Positions 7,130-15,526 of a stretch of DNA of 19,615 nucleotides are shown piece after piece. The DNA comes from Arenicella sp. (GTDB taxonomy: Bacteria; Pseudomonadota; Gammaproteobacteria; Arenicellales; Arenicellaceae): NCBI GenBank assembly GCA_023299895.1, contig JALZWI010000003.1, forward strand, positions 1 to 19,615, given 5' to 3'. The notes below the pieces were generated by a model that was not told the origin of the DNA, ran no database searches, and saw only the letters and a list, made by a program, of their open reading frames with translations. The translations under genes were made by a program, and so were the position numbers. Within the stretch, counting starts at the first letter, position 1, and every line of letters starts with the position of its first letter.

Positions 7130-8056
7130 TTATGGTGTGTGTGGTTTAAGCTCTGCCACCCAACTATTTAAGCTAACTTGCGCCAGCAGTTGTTCTGCAG
7201 AAATCGAAGGGATTTGATCGATCAAACCAACGCTGTTTGCCAAGTAAGCCACCAATTGGTTCTGATCACGGCCTTCAGCTTGCCATTCAGCAATCGATTT
7301 AGCACCGTCCCGTTTGGCCAAACGCTCGCCTTGTGCATCCAACATTAATGGTACATGCCAGTAGTGCGGTGCAGAAAAATCTGGCTGCAATTGCTGCATT
7401 AAATAGAGTTGTCGGGCTGTGCTTTCTAATAAATCAGCTCCACGTATTACATCCGTTACACCTTGCTCCATATCGTCAACCACAATCGCTAACTGATATG
7501 CAAACAAACCGTCTGCTCGCTTGATCACGAAGTCACCGCATTGCTGTGATAGGTTTTCTTGCTGCGCTGCCAAACAACCATCAGTAAATCCAATCACCGA
7601 ACCGGCAACCCTAACTCGCGCTGCTGGCTGTTTTTGCTGATGTTTGAGTGCTTGCTCTGCCTGACTAAAATCGCCACAAGTGCCTGGGTACACCATCGAA
7701 TGACTGTGTGGCGCACTGACTGCTTGTTGGATGTCTTTGCGTGAACAAAAACAGGGGTAAACTAATCCTTGATCGTTCAATTGCTCAAAAGCGTCTTGAT
7801 AAACACTTGTTCGCTGAGACTGATACAACACCCGACCATCCCAGTCTAGGCCCAACCATTCTAGGTCACGCAATATTTGATCAGCACTGCCATCAACAGT
7901 CCTAGGTTTATCCAAATCATCCATGCGCAAATAAAACTGACCATCTTGCAAACGACTGTGCAACCAAGCTAATAAAGCAGTGCGTAGATTGCCCATATGC
8001 AGAGGCCCGGTCGGGCTTGGGGCGTATCGGCCTATCGTTTTATCTAATAAAGACAT
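7130..8056 (-). CDS. gluQ: Glutamyl-Q tRNA(Asp) synthetase
   Basis: Truncated glutamyl-tRNA synthetase paralogue that activates glutamate without tRNA and attaches it to queuosine-34 of tRNA-Asp. From ATG 8056 it is 308 aa: catalytic domain only, lacking an anticodon-binding domain, as in the GluQRS family. Seen are GRYAPSPTGPLHMGNLRTA (HIGH-like motif), RMDDLDKPR, the zinc ligands CFC (Cys102, Cys104), Tyr123 and Cys127 in YPGTC, and a KMSKS-equivalent LAKRDGAKS. An in-frame GTG 18 codons upstream (8110) extends the ORF, but the added residues precede the conserved start and are unlikely to be translated. Family genes often neighbour dksA, which is not here. It is divergent from the hydrolase gene that follows. 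Confidence 0.93.
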   Translation of the reverse strand: MSLLDKTIGRYAPSPTGPLHMGNLRTALLAWLHSRLQDGQFYLRMDDLDKPRTVDGSADQILRDLEWLGLDWDGRVLYQSQRTSVYQDAFEQLNDQGLVYPCFCSRKDIQQAVSAPHSHSMVYPGTCGDFSQAEQALKHQQKQPAARVRVAGSVIGFTDGCLAAQQENLSQQCGDFVIKRADGLFAYQLAIVVDDMEQGVTDVIRGADLLESTARQLYLMQQLQPDFSAPHYWHVPLMLDAQGERLAKRDGAKSIAEWQAEGRDQNQLVAYLANSVGLIDQIPSISAEQLLAQVSLNSWVAELKPHTP

Positions 8057-8111
8057 AGTACAAAGAATAACAGAAAGTCTAAATTCGTCTCTTCTAATAT
8101 AGAATTTCACT

Positions 8112-8123
8112 GAGTAAATACTC
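8112..8123. promoter_or_regulatory. Short inverted repeat in the gluQ / hydrolase divergent region
   Basis: GAGTA-AA-TACTC is a perfect 5-bp dyad lying 12 nt before the ATG of the hydrolase gene, directly beside a TATTAT box (8125-8130). It could be an operator, but dyads this short arise by chance in AT-rich DNA. Confidence 0.15.
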
Positions 8124-8135
8124 TATTATCCAATT

Positions 8136-9077
8136 ATGAAAGAATACATCCCAGGCAGCGAGATATTCACTATCGATGCGCTCTACCATCAACCAGAGCT
8201 AGTTTCGATTCATCTACTACGCTCCCATGATCGAATTGCAGTTATTGATACGGGCACCACTCATTCTGTTACACAGATTCAAACTGCACTCAGCGAATTA
8301 GGCTTGAATTTTAGTCACGTTGATTATGTCATCCTCACGCATATTCATTTAGATCATGCTGGTGGCGCGAGCGCTTTGATGGCATCGTGTGAAAATGCGA
8401 AACTGATCGTACACCCGAAAGGCGCCAAGCATATGGTGAATCCGCAAAAACTCATTGATGGAACAATTGCAGTTTATGGTAAAGAAGTTTTTGCAAAACT
8501 GTATGGCGAAATTTTACCGATTGATGCAGGGCGAATAATCGAGCCTATTGACGGTGAGACCCTTGATTTTTCTGGTCGAGCATTAACCTTTATCGATACG
8601 CCAGGTCATGCAAACCACCACCACTGCATTATTGATGCGCAGACCAACAGTGTTTTCACCGGCGATACATTAGGCGTTGCTTATCGCGCTCTAAGGAGTA
8701 ACGACAAAGCCTTTATCGCGCCGACTACGACACCCGTGCAATTTGACCCAACAGCATTACATGCATCGATTGATAAAGTAATGAGTTATCAACCAGAGTG
8801 GTTATACCTAACGCATTACAGTGCCGTTAAACCTTCGGCGCAAAATATTGCCGGCTTGCATGAACAGATAGATGATTTTGTAATGATGACTCAACAATGC
8901 TCAGAACAAGCTAATTTTGAAGAGTTATTAACAGAGCAAGTGACAAATTATTTAGTACAACGCTGTCTCAATGAATTACCGTCGATTGAAGAAAAAGTAG
9001 CGCGCAGTTGGTTAAAAATGGATGCAAAACTGAATGCCCAAGGCTTGGCATTTTGGTGGCAGTATCGGCGTACTTAA
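8136..9077 (+). CDS. Metallo-beta-lactamase-fold hydrolase (glyoxalase II-like)
   Basis: Dinuclear metal hydrolase of 313 aa. The metal-binding set is complete: HIHLDH (His69, His71, Asp73, His74), TPGHA (His158), FTGDT (Asp177) and a C-terminal YLTHY (His227). The region after about residue 235 is a helical extension (FVMMTQQCSEQ to WWQYRRT) not needed for the core fold and typical of a COG0491 subgroup of stand-alone hydrolases. No signal peptide is seen, so it should be cytosolic. The substrate cannot be told from the sequence; thioester, lactone or phosphodiester hydrolysis are all possible. A run of three histidines follows the TPGHAN motif. The gene is single, convergent with gcvR (9-nt gap) and divergent from gluQ. 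Confidence 0.88.
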   Translation: MKEYIPGSEIFTIDALYHQPELVSIHLLRSHDRIAVIDTGTTHSVTQIQTALSELGLNFSHVDYVILTHIHLDHAGGASALMASCENAKLIVHPKGAKHMVNPQKLIDGTIAVYGKEVFAKLYGEILPIDAGRIIEPIDGETLDFSGRALTFIDTPGHANHHHCIIDAQTNSVFTGDTLGVAYRALRSNDKAFIAPTTTPVQFDPTALHASIDKVMSYQPEWLYLTHYSAVKPSAQNIAGLHEQIDDFVMMTQQCSEQANFEELLTEQVTNYLVQRCLNELPSIEEKVARSWLKMDAKLNAQGLAFWWQYRRT

Positions 9078-9086
9078 ACTCAGCAA

Positions 9087-9611
9087 TCAGTCACTAGGAA
9101 TAATACTGACCATTAAGTCATCAGAAACACTTTCCAGTGATTTTTCAAGCTGATCTGACGAGCACGACTCTGGCAAGGTCACTCTTAAATGCGCGCGGAA
9201 CAATTCATAACCTGCCATAGAAGCACTTTCACATTCCGTTGTCATTTGCTCTACATTCACTTGTGAAGACGTCAGCGCAGACGCTATTTCTTCAACAATC
9301 CCTGGTCGATCATTTGCCTCAACAACAATATCCAGTGATTCAACCAGAGTATTTATTTGTTTCGAAACTTCTGCATCTTGTGGCGTTATTCGAATACCTT
9401 GATCGCCTAATTTTGTGAACTGATTAAGCAGTTCGTCTTTTGAATTTGCCGGAACAGAGATATGCACAATGCCTGCAAACTGCCCACACAGACGTGACAA
9501 ACTACTTTCAAGCCAGTTACCTTTTTGCGCAAGTACGGCATCAGACAATGCTTTAACAATACCAGGCCGATCGGCGGCATAAACGGTGATAATCAATTGT
9601 TCATTTTTCAT
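9087..9611 (-). CDS. gcvR: Tandem ACT-domain regulator, GcvR-like
   Basis: The 174-aa product consists of two ACT domains. The first begins LIITVYAADRPGIVKALSDAV (about residues 4-80) and the second DIVVEANDRPGIVEEIASAL (about 95-170). In enterobacteria GcvR binds GcvA and represses the glycine cleavage operon unless glycine is present. No DNA-binding domain is present, consistent with action through a partner. The ATG at 9611 is preferred: it is preceded by AAGAAG and starts just before the first ACT strand, whereas an in-frame GTG at 9629 adds only MLRRKN. It is last in the xth-ampG-selO string, 22 nt after selO. Assignment to GcvR rather than another ACT-repeat protein is by architecture and motif resemblance, hence moderate certainty about function. 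Confidence 0.85.
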   Translation of the reverse strand: MKNEQLIITVYAADRPGIVKALSDAVLAQKGNWLESSLSRLCGQFAGIVHISVPANSKDELLNQFTKLGDQGIRITPQDAEVSKQINTLVESLDIVVEANDRPGIVEEIASALTSSQVNVEQMTTECESASMAGYELFRAHLRVTLPESCSSDQLEKSLESVSDDLMVSIIPSD

Positions 9612-9633
9612 ATTTTTTCTTCTTAGCACCTAC

Positions 9634-11202
9634 TTAGCTACTACACGAAAGCATTGAGCAACCCACTTTGGTACGCGCCCAATCAGGTCTTTTCTCAGCG
9701 TAGTGCTCTTTATCAGCTTGTTCGTCATAAGGCTTCCTGAATAATTCTAACAGCTCATTCACCATCGAGTCATCACCCCCTTCTGCTTTATCAATGGCTT
9801 GTTGGGCTAGATAATTCCTGAACACGTATTTCGGGTTGACTGAATTCATTGCAGTTTGGCGAGCGGAAAAATTTCTGCTTTCTTTTCTCAGGCGTTCATT
9901 ATATTCCGCTAACCAGTTCTGCATCGCTTCTAAATAACCTTCACCACGTTGTTCTGGTGCGTAATAGGCGGACTCTAGATCACCTAGTGAAACATGTTCT
10001 TTAGACCCAAGAAGACGATAAAAAATCGTCATATCCGTCTCTACTAAAGCGAGTAAATCTTCTAGTTGTTCAAATAAGTTTTCATCGCCTGCACGGTATT
10101 TTTCAAAGCCCAACTTGCTCGTCATCATCGCGCGCCATTGCGTTTGATAATTGTTCTGAAACTCACTCAAAATATTTTCTAGCGCATCGGTTTTTTCAAT
10201 CAATGGGTAGATTGCATTGGCTAATTGGAACAGATTCCAAAGGGCAATATTCGATTGTTGGCCATAACGATAACGCGCATTTTGTGCGTCGGTAGTATTG
10301 GGTGTCCAGTTTGGATCAAAGTTATCCAACCAGCCATAGGGGCCGTAATCAATGGTTAAGCCAAGAATAGACATATTATCGGTATTCATCACGCCATGCA
10401 CAAAACCAACTCGCATCCAGTCGACAATCATCGTTGCGGTTAAGTCACAGACTTGTTGAAACCATGCTAAGTAAATTTCTTTACTGCCTTGTGAATGAGA
10501 AGTTAATAACGCTGAGAAGTGATGCTTGATTGTAAAGTCAGCTAACTGACGTAATTCATCAAACTCTTTGCGTGACGAAAAAATCTGAAAACTACCAAAG
10601 CGGATAAAGCTCGGCGCGACCCGGCAAACAACTGAACCTGGTTCATAAGCAGGGTTGCCGTCGTAGAGTATATCGCGCATCACTTGCTCGCCCGTATTAA
10701 CCAAACTCAATGCTCTGGTGGTTGGCACACCTAAATGAAACATCGCTTCGCTGCATAAATATTCTCGAATCGATGAACGTAATACGGCCAAACCATCGGC
10801 AGTGCGAGAATACGGTGTTTCACCAGCGCCTTTTAATTGTAGCGCCCAATGCTCACCTTTGGCATTAACCACCTCACCTAAGTTAATCGCTCGGCCATCA
10901 CCTAACTGCCCGGCCCAATTACCGAACTGGTGTCCGCCGTAGCACATTGCATAAGGCTGCATGCCATCGAGCGTATTGTTGCCTGCAAAGGCTTGTAAGA
11001 ATTTCTCGCTTTGACAGTCGTCTTTGCTGAGATCTAACAACTCAGAAACTTCACTAGCATAAGACACTAGTGACGGTGCTTTAACCGGTGTTGGATTAAC
11101 AAAGGAGTAACACGCTTTATGGACTTGCCGACGTTTGCTGCCCGTTTGCGAATCAGCAGGTAATTCGTTGACGAAACGGTTGTCGAATTTTAGAGAGTTC
11201 AT
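9634..11202 (-). CDS. selO: Protein adenylyltransferase SelO (YdiU/UPF0061)
   Basis: Pseudokinase-fold enzyme that transfers AMP from ATP to Ser, Thr or Tyr of target proteins; in E. coli it is linked to redox stress. The 522-aa product keeps the conserved blocks LQLKGAGETPYSRTADG (Lys124), LRSSIREYLCSEAMFHLGVPTTRALS, GFVHGVMNTDNMSILG (Asn273, Asn276) and the metal site TIDYGPYGWLD (Asp285). The C terminus ends GCSMLSCSS, with Cys515 and Cys520; a C-terminal cysteine occupies the place of selenocysteine in animal SelO. It is longer than E. coli SelO (478 aa). The start ATG overlaps the stop of the upstream transporter as ATGA, so the two are probably translationally coupled. Confidence 0.95.
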   Translation of the reverse strand: MNSLKFDNRFVNELPADSQTGSKRRQVHKACYSFVNPTPVKAPSLVSYASEVSELLDLSKDDCQSEKFLQAFAGNNTLDGMQPYAMCYGGHQFGNWAGQLGDGRAINLGEVVNAKGEHWALQLKGAGETPYSRTADGLAVLRSSIREYLCSEAMFHLGVPTTRALSLVNTGEQVMRDILYDGNPAYEPGSVVCRVAPSFIRFGSFQIFSSRKEFDELRQLADFTIKHHFSALLTSHSQGSKEIYLAWFQQVCDLTATMIVDWMRVGFVHGVMNTDNMSILGLTIDYGPYGWLDNFDPNWTPNTTDAQNARYRYGQQSNIALWNLFQLANAIYPLIEKTDALENILSEFQNNYQTQWRAMMTSKLGFEKYRAGDENLFEQLEDLLALVETDMTIFYRLLGSKEHVSLGDLESAYYAPEQRGEGYLEAMQNWLAEYNERLRKESRNFSARQTAMNSVNPKYVFRNYLAQQAIDKAEGGDDSMVNELLELFRKPYDEQADKEHYAEKRPDWARTKVGCSMLSCSS

Positions 11203-12701
11203 TGACCCACCTTAAGCTTATCTCGAAGAAAATAAATTAGAACGATAACAGGCAAGCCCAATATGCTAGCAAACAAAAAGAAGTTTGAATAACCGATACT
11301 CTCCACCAAAGTGCCAGAATAACCGCCGATAAGCTTTGGATACAATGTCATTAGAGAACTGAAAATCGCATATTGAGTCGCAGTAAATGAAACATTCGTG
11401 AGACTAGACAGCCAAGCAATAAACGCGGCTACAGCGATACCTTGGCTCAAATTATCCGCCACAATGACGATACTCAAATAACTAATATTTGGTTCTACGC
11501 CGGCCAACCACATAAACAATAGATTGGTAACCGCGACAAGAATAGCGCCCAGCATTAAAATCCGCATCACGCCATATTTCAATGCCAAAATACCGCCCAA
11601 GAAACTTCCGGTGATGGTCATAACAACCCCAAACACTTTAGTCACACTGGCAATCTGTGCTTTGCTGTAGCCCATGTCCTGATAAAAAACATTCGTGATC
11701 ACACCCATAACGATGTCAGAAACACGATAGAACCCTACTAACAACAGTATCCAAACACCGAGTTTTGAATAGCGCTTAAAAAAATCAAGGATGGGTGCTT
11801 GATAACCTTCATAGACCATTTCAGCATTCACCAAACCTAACCTCAAGGCGGTTCTTGCTACCAAAAAAGCGGCCATTATAGCCAATATAAATATCAAAGC
11901 GTTAAACAAAAACACAAATAAAGTCTGCGTATAACCAGAACTTACCGAAGGTGTCGACGGAGAAAGTAGGAAGACTAAAATCAGTGCTAATAAAGATGCC
12001 AAAAACACCAAGAAGAATTTTGAATAATCAGATATTGCATACGGATAATCATTCTTCCCTGCTCTATCTGGTTCAGCAATTAATAATGTTGTAATAACGC
12101 CAACTGACATACATCCGGCCATACAAATATAAGCATTACGCCAAGCATCATAACTATAAACGTCAGCAGTACTACCAAACCATTGCGCTAAAAATAAAGC
12201 GCCTGCGCCAGCAACAATCATCGCAGTGCGATAACCCGCTATATATGTTGATGACAGCATTGCTTGCAATCGTGGATCGGCCGACTCAATCCTGAACGCA
12301 TCAATAACAACATCTTGTGTGGCCGACGAGAAGCCTAGCGTTACAGCAGCAAATGCCATTACCAATAAACCATCTTGCGGATTGCTCAGTGCCATCCAAA
12401 CGATCGACGCAATAACCGCAAGCTGTGATACCAATAGCCACCCACGACGTCGGCCTAACATTGCACTTAAAATGGGTATTGGTAACTTATCTACTAACGG
12501 TGCCCACACGAATTTAAAAGAATACCCTAAGGCCGCCCAACTAAAAAATGTCACTGAGGACTTATCAACACCGGCTTCACGTAACCACAAGGACAAACTC
12601 GAAAAAATCAATAGAATCGGTATCCCTGCCGAAAAGCCAAGAAACAACATGATCCAGACGGATCGTTCTTGCCACCAAATTATTTTTTCAGCTTCAGCCA
12701 T
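11199..12701 (-). CDS. ampG: AmpG-like muropeptide permease (MFS)
   Basis: Inner-membrane major-facilitator transporter of the AmpG type, which imports GlcNAc-1,6-anhydroMurNAc peptides for cell-wall recycling. The 500-aa product begins with the characteristic FLGFSAGIPILLIFSSLSLWLREAGV and continues SWAALGYSFKFVWAPLVDKLPIP, followed by GRRRGWL, as in AmpG. About 12-14 hydrophobic helices can be traced, with an acidic/basic central loop. Length is close to E. coli AmpG (491 aa). The ATG overlaps the xth TAA by one base (TAATG), and its TGA overlaps the selO ATG, so it sits in the middle of a coupled operon. The exact substrate is inferred from family resemblance. Confidence 0.9.
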   Translation of the reverse strand: MAEAEKIIWWQERSVWIMLFLGFSAGIPILLIFSSLSLWLREAGVDKSSVTFFSWAALGYSFKFVWAPLVDKLPIPILSAMLGRRRGWLLVSQLAVIASIVWMALSNPQDGLLVMAFAAVTLGFSSATQDVVIDAFRIESADPRLQAMLSSTYIAGYRTAMIVAGAGALFLAQWFGSTADVYSYDAWRNAYICMAGCMSVGVITTLLIAEPDRAGKNDYPYAISDYSKFFLVFLASLLALILVFLLSPSTPSVSSGYTQTLFVFLFNALIFILAIMAAFLVARTALRLGLVNAEMVYEGYQAPILDFFKRYSKLGVWILLLVGFYRVSDIVMGVITNVFYQDMGYSKAQIASVTKVFGVVMTITGSFLGGILALKYGVMRILMLGAILVAVTNLLFMWLAGVEPNISYLSIVIVADNLSQGIAVAAFIAWLSSLTNVSFTATQYAIFSSLMTLYPKLIGGYSGTLVESIGYSNFFLFASILGLPVIVLIYFLRDKLKVGQ

Positions 12702-13516
12702 TAAATATCGTACTCAATAATCAATGGAGCATGATCAGAAAACCGTTCTTCTCTATAAATTGACTCTGACCCCACTTTTATTTTATCGGCTAGGTTTTTG
12801 GTAATGACTTGGTAATCGATACGCCAACCGGTGTTGTTTGCCCAAGCTTGACCACGATTCGACCACCAGGTGTATTCGTGCTCAACTGTATTAACTAATC
12901 GAAAGGCATCGGCATAGCCTGCATCACCACGTACAGTCTCGGACGTTTCTGATTCCGTTTCACCAAACAACCAATCCATCCACTGACGCTCTTCAGGCAA
13001 GAAGCCCGAGTTTTTTTTGTTGCCGCTGGCGTTTTTAATATCGGTTTTTTTATGGGCGATATTCCAATCACCGCAGATAATCACTTGCCGACCCGCGCTT
13101 TCTAATTCAGCGAGCTTGTCTTCAAAGCGCGTCATCATGTCGATTTTAAAGGCTTGGCGCTCTTCTTTGCTTGAGCCCGATGGCATATAAAGAGAAGCCA
13201 CGCTTAAATTACCAAAGTCTGCTTGAATGTAACGGCCTTCTGAATCGACATCTTCAAAACCTTTACCTAAGCCAATATGGACTTGATCTGGTTTTGCTTT
13301 GCAGTAAATACCCACACCGCTGTAGCCTTTTTTTTCAGCTGCATGAAAAAACGTATGGTAGCCCTCAGGGTGATACGGCAAACCTTCAATTTGATCGGGT
13401 TGTGCTTTTAGCTCTTGCAAGCAAATAACGTCGGCATCTACTTTAGGAAGCCACTCATACAAACCTTTACGAGCTGCCGCACGGATACCATTTAAGTTTA
13501 GTGAGATTACTTTCAT
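12701..13516 (-). CDS. xthA: Exodeoxyribonuclease III / AP endonuclease (Xth family, at the crc locus)
   Basis: EEP-superfamily nuclease of 271 aa that should cut at abasic sites and degrade 3' ends in base excision repair. Catalytic positions are present: Asn7 (LNLNG), Glu35 (CLQELKAQ), Tyr110, Asp150/Asn152 (ICGDWNIAH), and Asp261/His262 (RFSDHAPL). The gene is head-to-head with pyrE, the same setting as crc of Pseudomonas. The protein also resembles Crc closely in length and in the WRIDYQV and DHAPLIIEYD segments. Crc has lost the catalytic residues (it reads QDTR and GSLYVAH), whereas this copy keeps them. I therefore call it an active nuclease rather than a catabolite-repression regulator. 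It leads the xth-ampG-selO-gcvR string. Confidence 0.93.
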   Translation of the reverse strand: MKVISLNLNGIRAAARKGLYEWLPKVDADVICLQELKAQPDQIEGLPYHPEGYHTFFHAAEKKGYSGVGIYCKAKPDQVHIGLGKGFEDVDSEGRYIQADFGNLSVASLYMPSGSSKEERQAFKIDMMTRFEDKLAELESAGRQVIICGDWNIAHKKTDIKNASGNKKNSGFLPEERQWMDWLFGETESETSETVRGDAGYADAFRLVNTVEHEYTWWSNRGQAWANNTGWRIDYQVITKNLADKIKVGSESIYREERFSDHAPLIIEYDI

Positions 13517-13582
13517 TTATTTTTTATGGCTAAATTTGTCTCGACAGGTATCATACTAGAATAAATACTTAGAGTGATTACT
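13517..13582. promoter_or_regulatory. Divergent xth / pyrE promoter region
   Basis: This 66-nt spacer must hold both promoters. On the plus strand TAGAAT (13557-13562; 5 of 6 to TATAAT) is a candidate -10 for pyrE; no good -35 is seen at ideal spacing. A short dyad TGTC-TC-GACA (13537-13546) lies near the centre. GAGTGA, just before ATG 13583, is a plausible pyrE ribosome binding site. No pyrimidine-type attenuator with a leader and U-run is visible. Confidence 0.35.
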
Positions 13583-14242
13583 ATGCTGCCATATCAAGAA
13601 CAATTTATTGAGTTCGCGATCAAAACTAATGTGTTACGTTTTGGTGAATTCACCCTGAAATCGGGTCGGCTTAGCCCTTATTTTTTCAATACAGGGCTAT
13701 TTAATACCGGCGCCACCATGCTTCAATTTAGTCGTTATTTTGCAGCGAGTATTGAAAATTCTGACGTCTCATTTGATCTCTTATTTGGGCCCGCTTATAA
13801 AGGCATTACTCTATCTTGCGCAACCGCAATGGCCTTGGCTGAAAACTCAGGCAAAGAAATACCTTTCGCATTTAATCGCAAAGAAAAGAAAGACCACGGC
13901 GAAGGCGGCAGCATGGTTGGTGCTGACTTAATTGGTGATATTGCCATTATTGATGATGTGATTACCGCTGGCACAGCGATTCGAGAATCTTTTGAAATTA
14001 TTGACGCTGCTGGTGCTAAGCCGTGTGCGGTATTCTTGGCGCTGGATCGCCAAGAACTCGGACAAAAAGATGGACAACCAACCGAAACCTCCGCGATTCA
14101 GCAGGTCGAATCTGAATTTGGTATTCCCGTTGTCGCCATTGCGACCTTTAGTAATTTAATTGATTATCTCAAAAAACAAGAAGATCAAGCAGGGCAGCTT
14201 GAGAAAATGCAAAGCTATCGTGAACAATACGGAATTGTTTAA
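13583..14242 (+). CDS. pyrE: Orotate phosphoribosyltransferase
   Basis: Fifth step of de novo pyrimidine synthesis: joins orotate to PRPP, giving OMP. From ATG 13583 it is 219 aa. It begins MLPYQEQFIEFAIKTNVLRFGEFTLKSGRLSPYFFN in two adjoining conserved blocks typical of gammaproteobacterial PyrE (I cite them as the FGEFTLKSGR and SPYFFNTGLFNTG motifs). The substrate region FGPAYKGI, the flexible-loop FNRKEKKDHGEGG and the PRPP-binding IAIIDDVITAGTA are intact. A GTG three codons upstream (13574) is in frame, but the ATG fits the E. coli N terminus (MKPYQRQFIEFA) and has GAGTGA before it. cca follows after 30 nt in the same direction. Confidence 0.96.
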   Translation: MLPYQEQFIEFAIKTNVLRFGEFTLKSGRLSPYFFNTGLFNTGATMLQFSRYFAASIENSDVSFDLLFGPAYKGITLSCATAMALAENSGKEIPFAFNRKEKKDHGEGGSMVGADLIGDIAIIDDVITAGTAIRESFEIIDAAGAKPCAVFLALDRQELGQKDGQPTETSAIQQVESEFGIPVVAIATFSNLIDYLKKQEDQAGQLEKMQSYREQYGIV

Positions 14243-14272
14243 GTACCTAACCATCTATTTTTAGAGTAACTC

Positions 14273-15517
14273 GTGAACGAAAAAACTCAAATTTACCTAG
14301 TTGGTGGCGCTGTGCGAGACAAAGCACTGGATTTAGATGTGGTCGATAAAGACTGGGTTGTAGTCGGGTCTTCACCTCAAGAAATGGTTGATCTAGGCTA
14401 TGTGCCTGTCGGTAAAGACTTTCCAGTATTTATACAAAGAGACAGTGGCGAAGAATACGCTCTTGCTCGTACCGAGCGAAAAACCGCCAAAGGCTATCAA
14501 GGCTTTGCGTTTAACGCCTCTCCAGAGATCACACTAGAACAAGATTTAGAACGCCGTGATTTGACTATTAACGCGATGGCCGAAGACAGTGAGGGCAACT
14601 TAATCGATCCATACAACGGCATGCAAGACTTGCAAGATAAAGTTTTACGTCACGTTTGCGATGCCTTTATTGAAGACCCTGTTCGAGTATTAAGAGTCGC
14701 CCGCTTTGCTGCTCGTTTTAACTTTAGTATTGCGCCTGAAACACAAGATCTCATGCAGACAATGGTGGCCAACGGCGAAGTTGATGCGCTCGTTGCTGAA
14801 CGTGTTTGGGCAGAAATGAGTAAAGCGCTCATTACTGACAGCCCACAAGTATTCTTTCAAGTACTGCGTGACTGTGGTGCATTAGCCAAAATATTGCCAG
14901 AAATTGATAATTTATATGGTATTCCACAAACCGCTAAATATCACCCTGAAATCGACACTGGCATTCATACACTGATGGTTATAGAGCAAGCAGCCAAGTT
15001 AACTGAAGACCCTATGGTGCGATTCTCCGCCTTAGTTCATGATCTGGGCAAAGCATTAACGCCTAAAGACGAACTGCCCTCACACAAAAAACATGAATTT
15101 CGTGGTCTGCCACTAATCAAAGAGCTGTGTCAGCGCTTACGAGTACCCAAAAGCTATCAAGCTTTAGCGCTTGCCTCCTCTGAGTATCATCAATTGATGC
15201 ATAAAATGTATGAGCTAAGGCCTGAGACAGTATTAAAAATGATCGAAAAAACCCGAAGCATCAACGATGATGAACGCGCCAAGCAAATTGCCCTATGTTG
15301 TAGAGCTGATGCCCGTGGACGTACTGGCTTTGAAGATACAGCCTACACCCAAGCCGATTTGTTTTTAGAGTATCAGCAAGTCGCTAAAAACGTTGACAGT
15401 CAATCTATTGCAGCCAATTTGAGTGATGGCACAAAAATTCAAACAGCGATTCGTCAAGCTAGAGTCACTGCTCTGATACACCATAAATCAACCTTAAATA
15501 AAGATGAGCATGAGTAA
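14273..15517 (+). CDS. cca: Multifunctional CCA protein (tRNA nucleotidyltransferase with HD domain)
   Basis: Adds or repairs the 3'-CCA of tRNA; the enterobacterial type also has phosphodiesterase and phosphatase activity through an HD domain. The 414-aa product shows YLVGGAVRD, the catalytic carboxylates in VDKDWVVVG (Asp25, Asp27), the nucleotide-selecting ERRDLTINAMA, and VRVLRVARFAARF. The C-terminal half has the HD motif (IHTLMVIEQAAKL and FSALVHDLGKAL, His256-Asp257). Length is like E. coli Cca (412 aa). The start is GTG 14273, preceded by TTAGAGT about 8 nt upstream. It lies 30 nt after pyrE and ends 9 nt from a convergent gene. Confidence 0.96.
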   Translation: MNEKTQIYLVGGAVRDKALDLDVVDKDWVVVGSSPQEMVDLGYVPVGKDFPVFIQRDSGEEYALARTERKTAKGYQGFAFNASPEITLEQDLERRDLTINAMAEDSEGNLIDPYNGMQDLQDKVLRHVCDAFIEDPVRVLRVARFAARFNFSIAPETQDLMQTMVANGEVDALVAERVWAEMSKALITDSPQVFFQVLRDCGALAKILPEIDNLYGIPQTAKYHPEIDTGIHTLMVIEQAAKLTEDPMVRFSALVHDLGKALTPKDELPSHKKHEFRGLPLIKELCQRLRVPKSYQALALASSEYHQLMHKMYELRPETVLKMIEKTRSINDDERAKQIALCCRADARGRTGFEDTAYTQADLFLEYQQVAKNVDSQSIAANLSDGTKIQTAIRQARVTALIHHKSTLNKDEHE

Positions 15518-15526
15518 ACAGTGATA

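Noticed and set aside
8057..8110. N-terminal extension of gluQ from GTG 8110
   Set aside because: The extra residues lie before the conserved GRYAPSPTG start; ATG 8056 fits the family length better.
12319..12720. 133-aa plus-strand ORF
   Set aside because: Antisense to the ampG-like gene start; no motif, and the overlapped genes are well supported.
12900..13060. T-rich stretch in the xth gene (ttttttttg) as a possible slippage or terminator site
   Set aside because: It codes for Lys-Lys-Asn in the NASGNKKNSG segment of an intact protein and has no flanking stem.
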